Assembly (NCBI GenBank): GCA_002427755.1
Contig: DIYO01000009.1
Location: 685,296-749,295, forward strand
DNA: 64,000 bases
Direction: 5' to 3'
From: Roseivirga sp. UBA6052
Lineage (GTDB): Bacteria; Bacteroidota; Bacteroidia; Cytophagales; Cyclobacteriaceae
Part shown: positions 26,791 to 36,095 of the stretch, in pieces
Layout: every line of letters starts with the position of its first letter
Numbering within the stretch: the stretch's first letter is position 1
The notes under the pieces: generated by a model
What the model saw: the letters and a program-made list of their open reading frames with translations, nothing else
What the model was told of the DNA's origin: nothing
Database searches by the model: none
Made by a program: the position numbers and the translations under genes

Positions 26791-27484
26791 ATTTTACCCC
26801 GGCCAATACAGCAATGGATACAGATTTAGGTTTTAGTGTATGAAGCTGTTCTACACATGAGATGAGCGTTGCTCCAGTTGTCAATACATCATCGACTAAG
26901 AGGACATGCTTACCTTTTATGTTGGAATCCGTAACACCAAAAGTTTCGCTCATTACTTTAATTCTTTCAATCTTAGATCTTTTAGTTTGAGTATTCTGAT
27001 GACGATTCCTAATTAAGGTATTCTTGTTAACAGGTACATTCAGTGCTTGTGAAAGTCCATTGGCCAGCGCCTCACTCTGGTTATAACCCCGAAGCTTTAA
27101 TTTCTTTGGGTGAAGAGGAACAGGAATAATTAAATCAAATGGAGGAATTTCCGATTCAGTCAACAGGTCTTTTCCAAAGTAGCGCCCGAAAGTCATTCCT
27201 ATGTCAGGATTGTCATTATACTTCAATTCATGCAGTATTTTCTGAACAATACCTTGCTTCTGAAAGTAGCTATAAACATAAAGTTTTTCGACTTTTACGA
27301 TCCCTTCAAACTTTTGAAGAAACTGGGGAACAGGAATTATATGGTTCTTAGTTTTGGGTAAATTGTAAAGACATTTAGGGCATACATCTTGTGTACCCTT
27401 GGGCAACAGATCGCCACAGGAAATACAAGTATGAGGATATATTAAGGAAATGAAATCCTCTATGTATGGTTTCAACTTAAGCAT
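26789..27484 (-). CDS. comF: ComF-family phosphoribosyltransferase-like protein
   Basis: 231 residues. N-terminal zinc finger with Cys20, Cys23, Cys35 and Cys38 (CISCGDLLPKG, VCPKC), then a PRTase fold: VPLHPKKLKLRGYNQSEAL near 120 and the PRPP loop VLLVDDVLTTGAT at 194-206. ComF acts in handling incoming single-stranded DNA during natural transformation. Starts divergently from the AhpD-like gene. Confidence 0.9.
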   Translation of the reverse strand: MLKLKPYIEDFISLIYPHTCISCGDLLPKGTQDVCPKCLYNLPKTKNHIIPVPQFLQKFEGIVKVEKLYVYSYFQKQGIVQKILHELKYNDNPDIGMTFGRYFGKDLLTESEIPPFDLIIPVPLHPKKLKLRGYNQSEALANGLSQALNVPVNKNTLIRNRHQNTQTKRSKIERIKVMSETFGVTDSNIKGKHVLLVDDVLTTGATLISCVEQLHTLKPKSVSIAVLAGVK

Positions 27485-27510
27485 TGTGTGTATTAAAAAT
27501 TAAGAAATAG

Positions 27511-27855
27511 ATGAGCATTGTACAAGAATTCAATGAGTATAGAACCAAAATGAATGAGAGAATCATTGAGGAGGATAACAAGGTACTCAAGAGGCTCTTT
27601 AATTTAGACACTAATGCCTTTGCCGAAGGCGCATTGGATAAGAAGACTAAAGAAATAATCGGGCTAACAAGCTCTATGGTACTTAGATGTGACGATTGTG
27701 TAAAGTATCACCTTGGAAAATGCTATGAATTAGGTTTTACAAGTGCTCAAATGTTTGAGGCTTTTTCAATTGCCAATCTTATTGGCGGCACAATCGTGAT
27801 CCCTCACTTACGTAGAGCTGTAGAATATTGGGAGGAGCTACAAAAAGGGAATTAG
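27511..27855 (+). CDS. Carboxymuconolactone decarboxylase (AhpD-like) family protein
   Basis: 114 residues, all helical. The redox pair Cys60 and Cys63 in RCDDCVKYH with His67 matches the AhpD-type active site. Such proteins reduce peroxiredoxins or other partners; the real partner is not encoded nearby. First gene of a three-gene run, with the next gene starting immediately after its stop. Confidence 0.85.
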   Translation: MSIVQEFNEYRTKMNERIIEEDNKVLKRLFNLDTNAFAEGALDKKTKEIIGLTSSMVLRCDDCVKYHLGKCYELGFTSAQMFEAFSIANLIGGTIVIPHLRRAVEYWEELQKGN

Positions 27856-28221
27856 ATGTATAAAAAAGACCTGGAACTCCAACGCAAGTGGGTTCGGCTT
27901 TTAGTAGAAATTGGAGATGCTGTTGGAAAAAGACCAAAGGATCTAAACAGCACCCTATTCTTAATTGGTGTCCAGGAGTTAGGTAAGGGCCCAGGCAATT
28001 ATACCAAAGAAGAAAAGCAAGACTTAATGCATATTGCCATATGCAAGGTTTTGAGTTATTCGGGATATTATGAGCTTGAAGGGCTTGATGATCAAGGCTG
28101 GCCACACTGGAAACCAACAAAGAAACTACCGCATTTCGATTTGCTAGATCAAGAGAAGCTTTTGAAAATGCACGTATTAGAATACTTTGAGAAGGAATAT
28201 GACCTTAAAATAGAACTATGA
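27856..28221 (+). CDS. Conserved hypothetical protein
   Basis: 121 residues without signal peptide or membrane helix. It has a mainly helical, charged make-up with conserved-looking blocks FLIGVQELGKG and a C-terminal K-M-H-V-L-E-Y-F-E-K-E-Y. I do not recognise the family. It begins on the base after the stop of the AhpD-like gene and its stop overlaps the xth start by 4 bases, so the three genes are one translationally linked unit. Confidence 0.75.
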   Translation: MYKKDLELQRKWVRLLVEIGDAVGKRPKDLNSTLFLIGVQELGKGPGNYTKEEKQDLMHIAICKVLSYSGYYELEGLDDQGWPHWKPTKKLPHFDLLDQEKLLKMHVLEYFEKEYDLKIEL

Positions 28222-28976
28222 AAATCATATCGTACAACGTAAACGGAATTAGAGCAGCTTTGAACAAAGGGTTTAAAGAGTGGCTGGCTGATGAGAATCC
28301 GGATGTATTGTGCATTCAGGAATTGAAAGCCATGCCGGAGCAAGTGGTTGATTTTTATAGCGAATTAGGCTACCAAATGTTTTGGGAAAATGCCGAAAAG
28401 AAAGGTTATAGTGGCGTAGCGATTTTATGCAAAGAAGAACCTAAACACATAGAGTATGGCTGTGGAAATCCACTCTACGATAATGAAGGAAGAGCGATTC
28501 GAGCAGACTTCAAAGATTACTCTGTAATGAGTGTTTATATGCCTAGTGGTACCAGTGGTGATATTAGGCAAGACTTCAAATATGAATGGCTAAACTTCTT
28601 TTTCGATTATGTTAAGACTTTACGTAAGACCATTCCCAACTTAATTATTAGTGGAGACTACAACATAGCACATACAGAAATTGATATTCATAACCCCGTG
28701 TCTAACAAGAACTCATCAGGGTTTCTTCCTGAAGAAAGGGAATGGCTCAGCAAATATGTAGATTCTGGGTTCATAGATACCTTTAGAGCCTTTGATGATC
28801 AGCCACACAATTATTCGTGGTGGAGCTACAGAGCAAATGCCCGTGCTAACAATAAGGGTTGGCGAATAGACTATCACATGGCTACAGTTGAAATGAAAGA
28901 AAGGTTAACCAATGCCTATATACTACCAGAAGTTAAACATTCAGACCATTGTCCGATTGTAGTTGAAATAGACTAA
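28218..28976 (+). CDS. xth: Exodeoxyribonuclease III / AP endonuclease
   Basis: 252 residues. Full set of EEP-fold residues: SYNVNGIRA (Asn7), CIQELKA (metal-binding Glu), YSGVAI, SGDYNIAHTEID (Asp and Asn of the active site) and the C-terminal SDHCPIV (Asp-His pair). It cleaves DNA at abasic sites and has 3'-5' exonuclease activity in base excision repair. Third gene of the unit starting at 27511. Confidence 0.93.
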   Translation: MKIISYNVNGIRAALNKGFKEWLADENPDVLCIQELKAMPEQVVDFYSELGYQMFWENAEKKGYSGVAILCKEEPKHIEYGCGNPLYDNEGRAIRADFKDYSVMSVYMPSGTSGDIRQDFKYEWLNFFFDYVKTLRKTIPNLIISGDYNIAHTEIDIHNPVSNKNSSGFLPEEREWLSKYVDSGFIDTFRAFDDQPHNYSWWSYRANARANNKGWRIDYHMATVEMKERLTNAYILPEVKHSDHCPIVVEID

Positions 28977-29057
28977 CCACAAGCTTATTCCATTGTTTAT
29001 CAATTGTTTTACAATCCTTTAAATAGTATTTGCGTAATTAAGGAAAGGAATTAATCA

Positions 29058-32000
29058 ATGGGATCTAACGAAGCCATAAAACATCAGCTTCAGAGCTATA
29101 AAAGAAAGTTCTATAAGGATAAAGCCATTAGGGGTAGTATCTATCTCTTGGCAATCGTTTTAGGTTCTTTCTTACTCATCAATACCATTGAGTTTTCCGG
29201 TAGACTAAACAACCTTGGCAGAGGTATTCTGCTATACACTTTCTTAGGTTCGATTCTAAGCTTATCCTATTTTCTAGTTATCCAACATTTGCTTAAGCTT
29301 AAAAACCTACATAAGCACCTGAGCAATGAGCAAGCAGCAATAGACATTGGTAGATTCTTTCCAGATATCTCTGATAAGCTTCTGAATATCATTCAGTTAG
29401 AAAGATTAAGCGATTCTCAAAACGAGCTATTAATAGCAAGTATCAGTCAGAAAAGTGCCGAAATTTCTAATATCCCGTTTAGTAATGCTATCGATATTAA
29501 AGCGAATAGAAAATATCTGAGATACGCTGTTATACCTGCTTCAATCATATCTATTCTCCTGGTAGTCATTCCAAGTTTTATAACCGAGAGTTCTACGAGA
29601 ATAGTAAAGTACAATGAAGACTTTATACCAGAAGCGCCCTTCTCCTTTCAAGTAAGCGAAGCGAGTTTAAAAGGTTTCGTTAATGAAGCCCATACTGTAG
29701 AACTAATTATTGAAGGAAAACTAATTCCGTCATCAGTCAATATAGTACTGAATAACAGGAGAATTCAGATTAGAGAAAGTTCAAATGGCGTTTATGAATA
29801 CACATTTGATCGACTAAGCGCAGATCAAAAGTTTTATTTCGAAGCAGAGGGCTTGAGCTCCACAGAATATACGATCAGCACAATTGAAAGACCGAGAGTC
29901 TCTTTGTTCAATATTGAAGTTAAGAGTCCTATTCACACAAGTATTCCTGAAGAAAAGGTTCAAAATACGGGTAATATCACAGTGGCTGAAGGTTCAAAGG
30001 TTACTTGGAATATTGCTACAAATGCAGCATCGAGAGCAGAACTCTATTTTCAAAATTCTAATCAGAAACTGGTTGCCTCAAAGATGAATAGCGATCAATG
30101 GCAGTCAGAGCTCATAATCAAATACTCAGACAATTATTCAATCAATCTTTTTAATGACGAGAGTAGAAACAAAGATTCACTTCAGTTTAAAATCAATGTA
30201 ATAAAAGACCAATACCCGAAAGTGAGCTTGGAACAACTCCAAGATACAGTCCTATTTAAAAGCATAGTTTTTGCCGGAAATATCAACGATGATTATGGAT
30301 TCAGTGGTTTGGAAATTCGTTACTCTTATGATGGTGGAGAGAGCTATCAGTCGAGCCCTATTGAAATTAATAATAGAGTAAATGACCAAAGCTACTACCA
30401 AGTTTTAGACCTAGATCAATCGAAACTAACTGCAGGTGCCGAAATCAAATACTATGTTCGTGTAACAGACAATGACAGCTTTAACGGGCCTAAGACTTCC
30501 AAAACAGGTACCTATACATTCAAAATACCATCAATTGAAGAAATTGAAGCAGATATAGAGGCTAACACAAACAAAGTCAAATCCTCAATTGATAAAACCT
30601 TAAAAGAAGCGCAAGAACTTAACAAGAAGATACAAGAGGCCGATGAAAGGCTTAAATCCAAAAAAGAGTTAGAGTGGCAAGATGAAAAACTGATGCAGGA
30701 AATTCTGGAGCAGAAAGAAAAGCTCGCGCAAAGAATGGAAGAATTGCAAAAGGAGAATGCCCGTAATAATGAGAAGCAACAACAGTTCAATCCACAAAGT
30801 GAGGAAATACAGCAAAAGATGGAGCAACTGCGTGAAATCATGAACAATGTTCTTGACGAGGAAACACGAAAGTTGTACGAAGAATTGCAAGAATTACTAA
30901 ACCAAGAGTCTGATATAGAGGAGTTTAGAGAAAAGATGGATGAGCTCAATAGTAACAGTGAAAACCTAGAACAAGACTTAGAAAGAACACTAGAGCTATT
31001 CAAAACATTGCAGTTCGATGCTAAACTTCAACAGAATATAGACCAACTGGAAAAGGAGATTCAAGATCAAGAAGCATTGAATGAAGAAACCGAGAACGGA
31101 GATCAAGAAAATGAAAAACTAGCTGAACAGCAGCAAAAGGAGATAGAAGATTTAGAGAGGCTTCAGGAAGAGTTGGATAAGCTCAATGAACTGAACCAAG
31201 AAAGAAAAAACCCGGATAGGCTTCCAGATGACGCTAAGGATGAACTAGAAGAGGCCAAAGAAGATCAAGAAAAAGCGAAAGAAGAGTTAGAAAAAGAAGA
31301 ATCAGAATCTGAAGAATCAGGCGGTGAAGAGTCCGAGGAATCTAAATCTGAGGAAGAAGAAAATACAGAAGAATCGAAAAGTCAATCCGGTAAAAACTCT
31401 AAAGCATCTAAATCTCAGCAACGTGCTGCTCAGAAAATGAAGCAGGTGAAAGAAAGCTTAGAGAGTATGCAGTCTAGTATGGAAATGGAGCAGCAACAAG
31501 AAAATCTTGAACACTTAAAAGATCTCGTAGATAATCTTGTCTCGCTTTCATATTCCCAAGAAGACTTAATGAACGATTTCAAGGCTTTAGGAAATGCTGA
31601 CCCAAGGTATGTAGAGCTTTCTCAGAGGCAGAATAAACTAAAAGACGACTCACAAATAGTTAAAGATAGCCTTATCAGTCTTTCAGAAAGAGTATTTCAA
31701 ATATCATCGTTTGTGCTGAAAGAAGTGAACGAGATGGAAAGGCAAATGAATGGTACCATCGATGTACTTAAAGAGAAACGAGTTAGCGAGGCAGTTGGCA
31801 AGCAACAGTTTACTATGACGTCTATTAACAACTTAGCATTATTGCTTGACGATGTAGTACAGCAAATGCAGCAGCAAATGGCACAACAAAATGGTCAGGG
31901 CAAACAAGGCAAGAACAGCGGTAAGAATAGACCACAGGCAGGGGGGATAAGCGAACTTCAAAAACAACTGAGTGAACAAATAAGTGAACTCAAGCAAAGT

Positions 32001-32444
32001 GGTAAATCAGGTCGTCAACTATCTGAAGAATTAGCCAAACTAGCTGCTAAGCAAGAGCAACTCCGCAATGCCATGGAACAATTTGAAACTGGTCTTAATG
32101 GGCAAGAACTCGGAGATAAGATCGAACAACTCATCCAACAGATGGAAGAAAACGAGTGGGATCTTATTAATAAGAACATTACTCAAGAAACCATAAATAG
32201 ACAGCAAGACATACTCACCAGACTTCTAGATGCAGAGAATGCGCTGCAGCAAAGAGGAGAAGATGATGAAAGAAAAGGAAATACTGCCTATAATTACGAT
32301 ATTTCGATTCCTGAGTCTATTAGTGAATACTTAAAGGCAAAAGAGAAGGAGATAGAATTGTTAAGAACTATTCCGGCAAAACTTAATCCTTATTACAAAA
32401 AAGAAACGAATAAGTACTTTAAAAGGATAAAACAACAACAGTAA
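29058..32444 (+). CDS. DUF4175-type large membrane-anchored coiled-coil protein
   Basis: 1128 residues. Two transmembrane helices near 25-43 and 55-75, a third near 155-172, then a periplasmic beta-rich domain (about 180-490), then a very long Glu/Gln/Lys-rich coiled coil from about 495 to 1050 with an acidic Ser/Glu stretch near 750-790 and a Gln-rich patch near 935-960. This layout is that of DUF4175 proteins of Bacteroidota, whose function is not established. It precedes the anti-sigma kinase by 11 bases. The acidic coiled coil suggests a scaffold role in the envelope. Confidence 0.8.
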   Translation: MGSNEAIKHQLQSYKRKFYKDKAIRGSIYLLAIVLGSFLLINTIEFSGRLNNLGRGILLYTFLGSILSLSYFLVIQHLLKLKNLHKHLSNEQAAIDIGRFFPDISDKLLNIIQLERLSDSQNELLIASISQKSAEISNIPFSNAIDIKANRKYLRYAVIPASIISILLVVIPSFITESSTRIVKYNEDFIPEAPFSFQVSEASLKGFVNEAHTVELIIEGKLIPSSVNIVLNNRRIQIRESSNGVYEYTFDRLSADQKFYFEAEGLSSTEYTISTIERPRVSLFNIEVKSPIHTSIPEEKVQNTGNITVAEGSKVTWNIATNAASRAELYFQNSNQKLVASKMNSDQWQSELIIKYSDNYSINLFNDESRNKDSLQFKINVIKDQYPKVSLEQLQDTVLFKSIVFAGNINDDYGFSGLEIRYSYDGGESYQSSPIEINNRVNDQSYYQVLDLDQSKLTAGAEIKYYVRVTDNDSFNGPKTSKTGTYTFKIPSIEEIEADIEANTNKVKSSIDKTLKEAQELNKKIQEADERLKSKKELEWQDEKLMQEILEQKEKLAQRMEELQKENARNNEKQQQFNPQSEEIQQKMEQLREIMNNVLDEETRKLYEELQELLNQESDIEEFREKMDELNSNSENLEQDLERTLELFKTLQFDAKLQQNIDQLEKEIQDQEALNEETENGDQENEKLAEQQQKEIEDLERLQEELDKLNELNQERKNPDRLPDDAKDELEEAKEDQEKAKEELEKEESESEESGGEESEESKSEEEENTEESKSQSGKNSKASKSQQRAAQKMKQVKESLESMQSSMEMEQQQENLEHLKDLVDNLVSLSYSQEDLMNDFKALGNADPRYVELSQRQNKLKDDSQIVKDSLISLSERVFQISSFVLKEVNEMERQMNGTIDVLKEKRVSEAVGKQQFTMTSINNLALLLDDVVQQMQQQMAQQNGQGKQGKNSGKNRPQAGGISELQKQLSEQISELKQSGKSGRQLSEELAKLAAKQEQLRNAMEQFETGLNGQELGDKIEQLIQQMEENEWDLINKNITQETINRQQDILTRLLDAENALQQRGEDDERKGNTAYNYDISIPESISEYLKAKEKEIELLRTIPAKLNPYYKKETNKYFKRIKQQQ

Positions 32445-32455
32445 GCTACATAAGC

Positions 32456-32857
32456 ATGACTAATATTAGTATTCAAATACCATCCCTTGTAGAGAATATA
32501 AGAATCGTAGAAAGTTTTGTCGATAATGCCAAAGAAAAGTATGAGCTCAACGATGATGTTTATGGCAACATTATGATTGCAGTTGTAGAATCTGTAAATA
32601 ATGCAATTATTCACGGTAATCAGACAAACAAATCTAAAAATGTGGCGCTAAGTGCATCATTATTAGAGGAAGAAATCAAATTCACAATCACTGATGAAGG
32701 CGATGGCTTTGATTTTCATAACCTACCTGACCCAACAGCACCAGAAAATATTGAGAAAGTAGGCGGCAGGGGTATCTTCCTCATTAAACATTTAGCAGAC
32801 GAAGTTCATTTTAATGATGACGGCAGAACTGTTGAACTTACATTCTATCTCAATTAA
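32456..32857 (+). CDS. RsbW/SpoIIAB-like anti-sigma regulatory kinase
   Basis: 133 residues, a single GHKL ATPase domain: N box AVVESVNNAIIHGN near 42-55, G1 box DEGDGFDF near 81-88 and G2 box GGRGIFLIKHLAD near 102-114. Such proteins bind sigma or anti-anti-sigma factors and phosphorylate the latter. No anti-anti-sigma gene is adjacent. Its stop overlaps the ybeY start by 1 base. Confidence 0.87.
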   Translation: MTNISIQIPSLVENIRIVESFVDNAKEKYELNDDVYGNIMIAVVESVNNAIIHGNQTNKSKNVALSASLLEEEIKFTITDEGDGFDFHNLPDPTAPENIEKVGGRGIFLIKHLADEVHFNDDGRTVELTFYLN

Positions 32858-33288
32858 TGTCTAAGATCAACTACTTCTTCGAAGATCTTACCGAAGATGA
32901 TAACCTTACCAGTCCCAAATTTTCTCGCTGGATCAACTCAGTTGTCCAAACAAATCATCAACAAATAGATGAAATCAACTACATCTATTGTTCAGACAAA
33001 TATCTTCTTCAAATCAATCAAACCTATCTCGACCACGACTACTATACTGATATCATCACTTTTGATAATCGTGAAGATCCTAGTGATCCGATAGAAGCCG
33101 ACATCTTTATTAGTATTGATCGTGTTAAAGAATACGCAGCTAAAGAATCAATCAAGTTTGTCGATGAATTAAACCGTGTTATGATTCATGGTGTACTGCA
33201 CTTACTGGGTCAAGGAGACAAAACAGACTCAGAAAAAGATCAGATGAGAAAAAGAGAAGAAGCTTCTCTATCTTTGCGGAAATTTTAA
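32857..33288 (+). CDS. ybeY: Endoribonuclease YbeY
   Basis: 143 residues. The metal motif reads HGVLHLLGQGDKT: two of the three His ligands are present, and Asp takes the place of the third His. I recall this His-to-Asp change as common in Bacteroidota, so the enzyme is probably active. It takes part in 16S rRNA 3' end maturation and ribosome quality control. The start overlaps the preceding stop (TAATG). The 3' end contains the likely mnmG promoter. Confidence 0.9.
   Translation: MSKINYFFEDLTEDDNLTSPKFSRWINSVVQTNHQQIDEINYIYCSDKYLLQINQTYLDHDYYTDIITFDNREDPSDPIEADIFISIDRVKEYAAKESIKFVDELNRVMIHGVLHLLGQGDKTDSEKDQMRKREEASLSLRKF
33269..33276 (+). promoter_or_regulatory. Candidate -7 element of mnmG
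   Basis: TATCTTTG followed by CGG lies in the last codons of ybeY and matches TAnnTTTG exactly. It would place the two parS sites inside the mnmG 5' leader. No clear -33 element is visible. Confidence 0.45.
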
Positions 33289-33295
33289 TCAAGAG

Positions 33296-33311
33296 TGTTC
33301 CACGTGAAACT
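33296..33311. other. parS centromere site 1 (15/16 match)
   Basis: TGTTCCACGTGAAACT matches the ParB (Spo0J) binding site TGTTNCACGTGAAACA at 15 of 16 positions, the last base differing. It lies between ybeY and mnmG, 38 bases ahead of a second site on the same DNA face to within half a turn. Confidence 0.82.
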
Positions 33312-33333
33312 TCTAGTTGCTAAATACGGTTAG

Positions 33334-33349
33334 TGTTCCACGTGAAACA
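33334..33349. other. parS centromere site 2 (perfect match)
   Basis: TGTTCCACGTGAAACA matches the ParB consensus at every position. ParB loads here to segregate newly replicated origins with ParA and SMC. It is 12 bases before the mnmG start and 4.4 kb from the candidate oriC. Confidence 0.9.
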
Positions 33350-33360
33350 ATAATCAAATC

Positions 33361-35226
33361 ATGTATCCGAAATACGATGTAATAGTAGTTGGAGCAGGTC
33401 ATGCCGGTTGTGAAGCAGCTAACGCTGCAGCGACAATGGGTTCAAAAGTTCTTCTGATCACCATGAACATGAACACCATAGCACAAATGTCTTGTAATCC
33501 AGCGATGGGGGGTGTAGCGAAGGGTCAGATCGTAAGAGAGATAGACGCACTCGGTGGTATGTCAGGGGTGATCTCCGATAAGTCAATGATTCAGTTTAGA
33601 ATGCTAAACAAATCCAAGGGGCCAGCCATGTGGAGCCCAAGGACACAGAATGATCGTATGCGATTTGCTGAAGAATGGAGACTCGCACTAGAGGCTAACC
33701 CTAACGTAGACTTCTGGCAAGACATGGTGGTTTCGGTCAAAACAAACAATAACCGTATCACAGGCGTAAAGACTAGCATGGGCATTGAATTCGATGCAAA
33801 AGCAGTAATTCTGACCTCAGGTACATTCCTAAATGGTATCATACATGTAGGAGAGAAGCAGTTTGGTGGTGGCCGAACAGGAGAACGAGCCTCTACAGGA
33901 ATTACAGAACAGCTAGTACAATTAGGTTTCGAAGCGGGTCGAATGAAAACGGGTACGCCTCCAAGAGTGGATGGTCGATCCCTTGATTACAGTAAAATGG
34001 AAGAACAGAAAGGGGATGATGTTCCTGAGAAATTCTCTTTTCGCCCAGATACCAATACCCTTACAGAACAAAGAAGCTGTTTCATTACATATACAAATCC
34101 TAATGTACACGAGGCGTTAGAAAAGGGATTTGACCAGTCCCCAATGTTTAATGGTAGAATTCAAGGGCTAGGACCAAGGTATTGCCCCTCAATAGAAGAC
34201 AAGATCAATCGTTTTGCAGAACGTGAAAGACATCAAATCTTCGTAGAACCAGAAGGGTGGAATACTGTTGAGATATATGTTAATGGGTTCTCAACATCAT
34301 TGCCCGAAGACATCCAATACGAAGCCATGAAACTTATTCCAGGTTTCGAAAAAGCTAAAATGTTCAGACCAGGCTATGCCATAGAATATGATTACTTTCC
34401 GCCAACACAACTCAATCATACACTGGAGACTAAACTGGTCAACGGTTTATACTTTGCTGGACAGATCAACGGAACGACAGGATATGAAGAAGCAGCCTGC
34501 CAAGGACTGATGGCCGGCATCAATGCACACAATCAAATTCATCAAAAAGAAGAACTCATCCTTAGTCGTTCTGAAGCATATATAGGAGTCCTCATCGATG
34601 ACCTCATTAATAAAGGTACAGATGAACCCTACCGTATGTTTACTTCTAGAGCAGAACACAGAATACTTTTAAGACAAGATAATGCCGATCAAAGATTGAC
34701 TCCTTTAGGCCATCAGATAGGCCTTGCATCAGAGGAGCAACTTGAACGCTTAGAAGACAAGAAAACAAGTTTGTCAAAGCTCATGAATGATCTTGGACAA
34801 AAGAAAATTGATCCAGCTCCAGCTAATATTGCATTAGAGAAACTCAATTCGGCATCAATCCAACATAGAACTACATTGAACAAACTCGTTAAGAGACCTC
34901 AGGTAAGCATCAATGATCTAAGGATTTTCAGTGACGAGATTAACAGCTATCTAGACAAGTATGACCTAAAGGTAATTGAGGCGGCCGATATTCAAATAAA
35001 GTATGAAGACTACATAGATAAAGAACATCATCTCGCGACAAAGATGAAGGATTTGGAGAACCTGAAATTCCATCAAGATTTCGATTTCAAAAGCATCACA
35101 GCTTTATCAGCAGAAGCGAAAGAAAAGCTGACGGCAATCAAACCCAAAACAATTGGACAGGCGTCTCGCATAAGTGGAGTATCCCCAGCAGACGTTTCAA
35201 TTCTTATGGTATACATGGGAAGATAA
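33361..35226 (+). CDS. mnmG: tRNA uridine-5-carboxymethylaminomethyl modification enzyme, FAD subunit
   Basis: 621 residues, full length. N-terminal FAD site VVGAGHAGCEAANAAATMG at 8-26, CNPAMGGVAKGQIVREIDAL near 45, FGGGRTGERASTG near 168, LGPRYCPSIEDKI near 271 and the C-terminal helical MnmE/tRNA-binding part (RISGVSPADVSIL near 605). With MnmE it modifies the wobble uridine of certain tRNAs. In many bacteria this gene (gidA) sits by the origin, as here. Its stop overlaps the next start by 1 base. Confidence 0.97.
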   Translation: MYPKYDVIVVGAGHAGCEAANAAATMGSKVLLITMNMNTIAQMSCNPAMGGVAKGQIVREIDALGGMSGVISDKSMIQFRMLNKSKGPAMWSPRTQNDRMRFAEEWRLALEANPNVDFWQDMVVSVKTNNNRITGVKTSMGIEFDAKAVILTSGTFLNGIIHVGEKQFGGGRTGERASTGITEQLVQLGFEAGRMKTGTPPRVDGRSLDYSKMEEQKGDDVPEKFSFRPDTNTLTEQRSCFITYTNPNVHEALEKGFDQSPMFNGRIQGLGPRYCPSIEDKINRFAERERHQIFVEPEGWNTVEIYVNGFSTSLPEDIQYEAMKLIPGFEKAKMFRPGYAIEYDYFPPTQLNHTLETKLVNGLYFAGQINGTTGYEEAACQGLMAGINAHNQIHQKEELILSRSEAYIGVLIDDLINKGTDEPYRMFTSRAEHRILLRQDNADQRLTPLGHQIGLASEEQLERLEDKKTSLSKLMNDLGQKKIDPAPANIALEKLNSASIQHRTTLNKLVKRPQVSINDLRIFSDEINSYLDKYDLKVIEAADIQIKYEDYIDKEHHLATKMKDLENLKFHQDFDFKSITALSAEAKEKLTAIKPKTIGQASRISGVSPADVSILMVYMGR

Positions 35227-36095
35227 TGCAAGAACGAAAGTCATGCCTTGTATGTGGCAACAGTGAGCTTAAAACCTATCTTAAAACGAAGGATTACTTC
35301 GGATCTCAAGAATTGTTCACATTGGTTGAATGCAGTCACTGCAATACTCTATATACCAGCCCTTTTCCTGATAATAAAGAGATTATAACTTACTATAAAT
35401 CAAATAGTTATGTGTCTCATGGTGACAAAAAGGGCCTCCTTTTTGATACTATTTACTCTTCAATCAAAAGAATCAATATCAGCAATAAATACAAGGTCCT
35501 CACCAGACATATCTCTACAAAAACACACTTAGATATAGGGTGTGGCACGGGTGACTTTCTTTATTATTTGGAAAACAAAGGTCTTATCACTCAAGGTGTC
35601 GAAATCGATGATTCGGCAAGACAAATAGCGCAGCAAAAAAACCTAGATGTCAAATCTAATATCGGTGACATCAAAGATCAGAAATTTGATTCTATATCGA
35701 TGATACATGTTTTAGAACATGTACATGAATTCGATACGAATATTCAATTCGTTCAAGACCATCTTAACCCAGGAGGTATACTATTTCTCGCGCTTCCCAA
35801 TTACATGAGCCAAGATGCCCAGACTTATGGAAATCACTGGGCTGGATATGATGTACCCAGACACCTTCATCATTTCAGTCCAAAAAGTATTGAAACACTA
35901 AGCGAAAGATTTGGTCTGAAACTTGTAGCTACGCATCCTATGAAATTTGATAGCTACTATACATCACTACTAAGTCATAAATATCTGACAGGACGTACGA
36001 ACTATCTAAAGGCATTTATCAATGGGTTCAGGTCAAATATAAAAGCAAGAAAAAACGGTAACTTCAGCAGCTTGATCTACATTCTTCAAAAATGA
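35226..36095 (+). CDS. SAM-dependent methyltransferase with N-terminal zinc ribbon
   Basis: 289 residues. A zinc ribbon at the N-terminus (Cys7, Cys10, Cys36, Cys39: CLVCGN, CSHCNT) is followed by a class I methyltransferase domain: motif I LDIGCGTGDFLYYL near 100, ISMIHVLEHVHE near 155 and NPGGILFLALPN near 180. This domain pair is common in methyltransferases for sugars or lipids, but the substrate here is unknown. Coupled to mnmG by a TAATG overlap and to the next gene by a 4-base overlap. Confidence 0.85.
   Translation: MQERKSCLVCGNSELKTYLKTKDYFGSQELFTLVECSHCNTLYTSPFPDNKEIITYYKSNSYVSHGDKKGLLFDTIYSSIKRINISNKYKVLTRHISTKTHLDIGCGTGDFLYYLENKGLITQGVEIDDSARQIAQQKNLDVKSNIGDIKDQKFDSISMIHVLEHVHEFDTNIQFVQDHLNPGGILFLALPNYMSQDAQTYGNHWAGYDVPRHLHHFSPKSIETLSERFGLKLVATHPMKFDSYYTSLLSHKYLTGRTNYLKAFINGFRSNIKARKNGNFSSLIYILQK

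Noticed and set aside
30512..31003. Serine-rich open frame on the minus strand
   Set aside because: It is the reverse reading of the Glu/Gln-rich coiled coil of the DUF4175 gene and has no support of its own.
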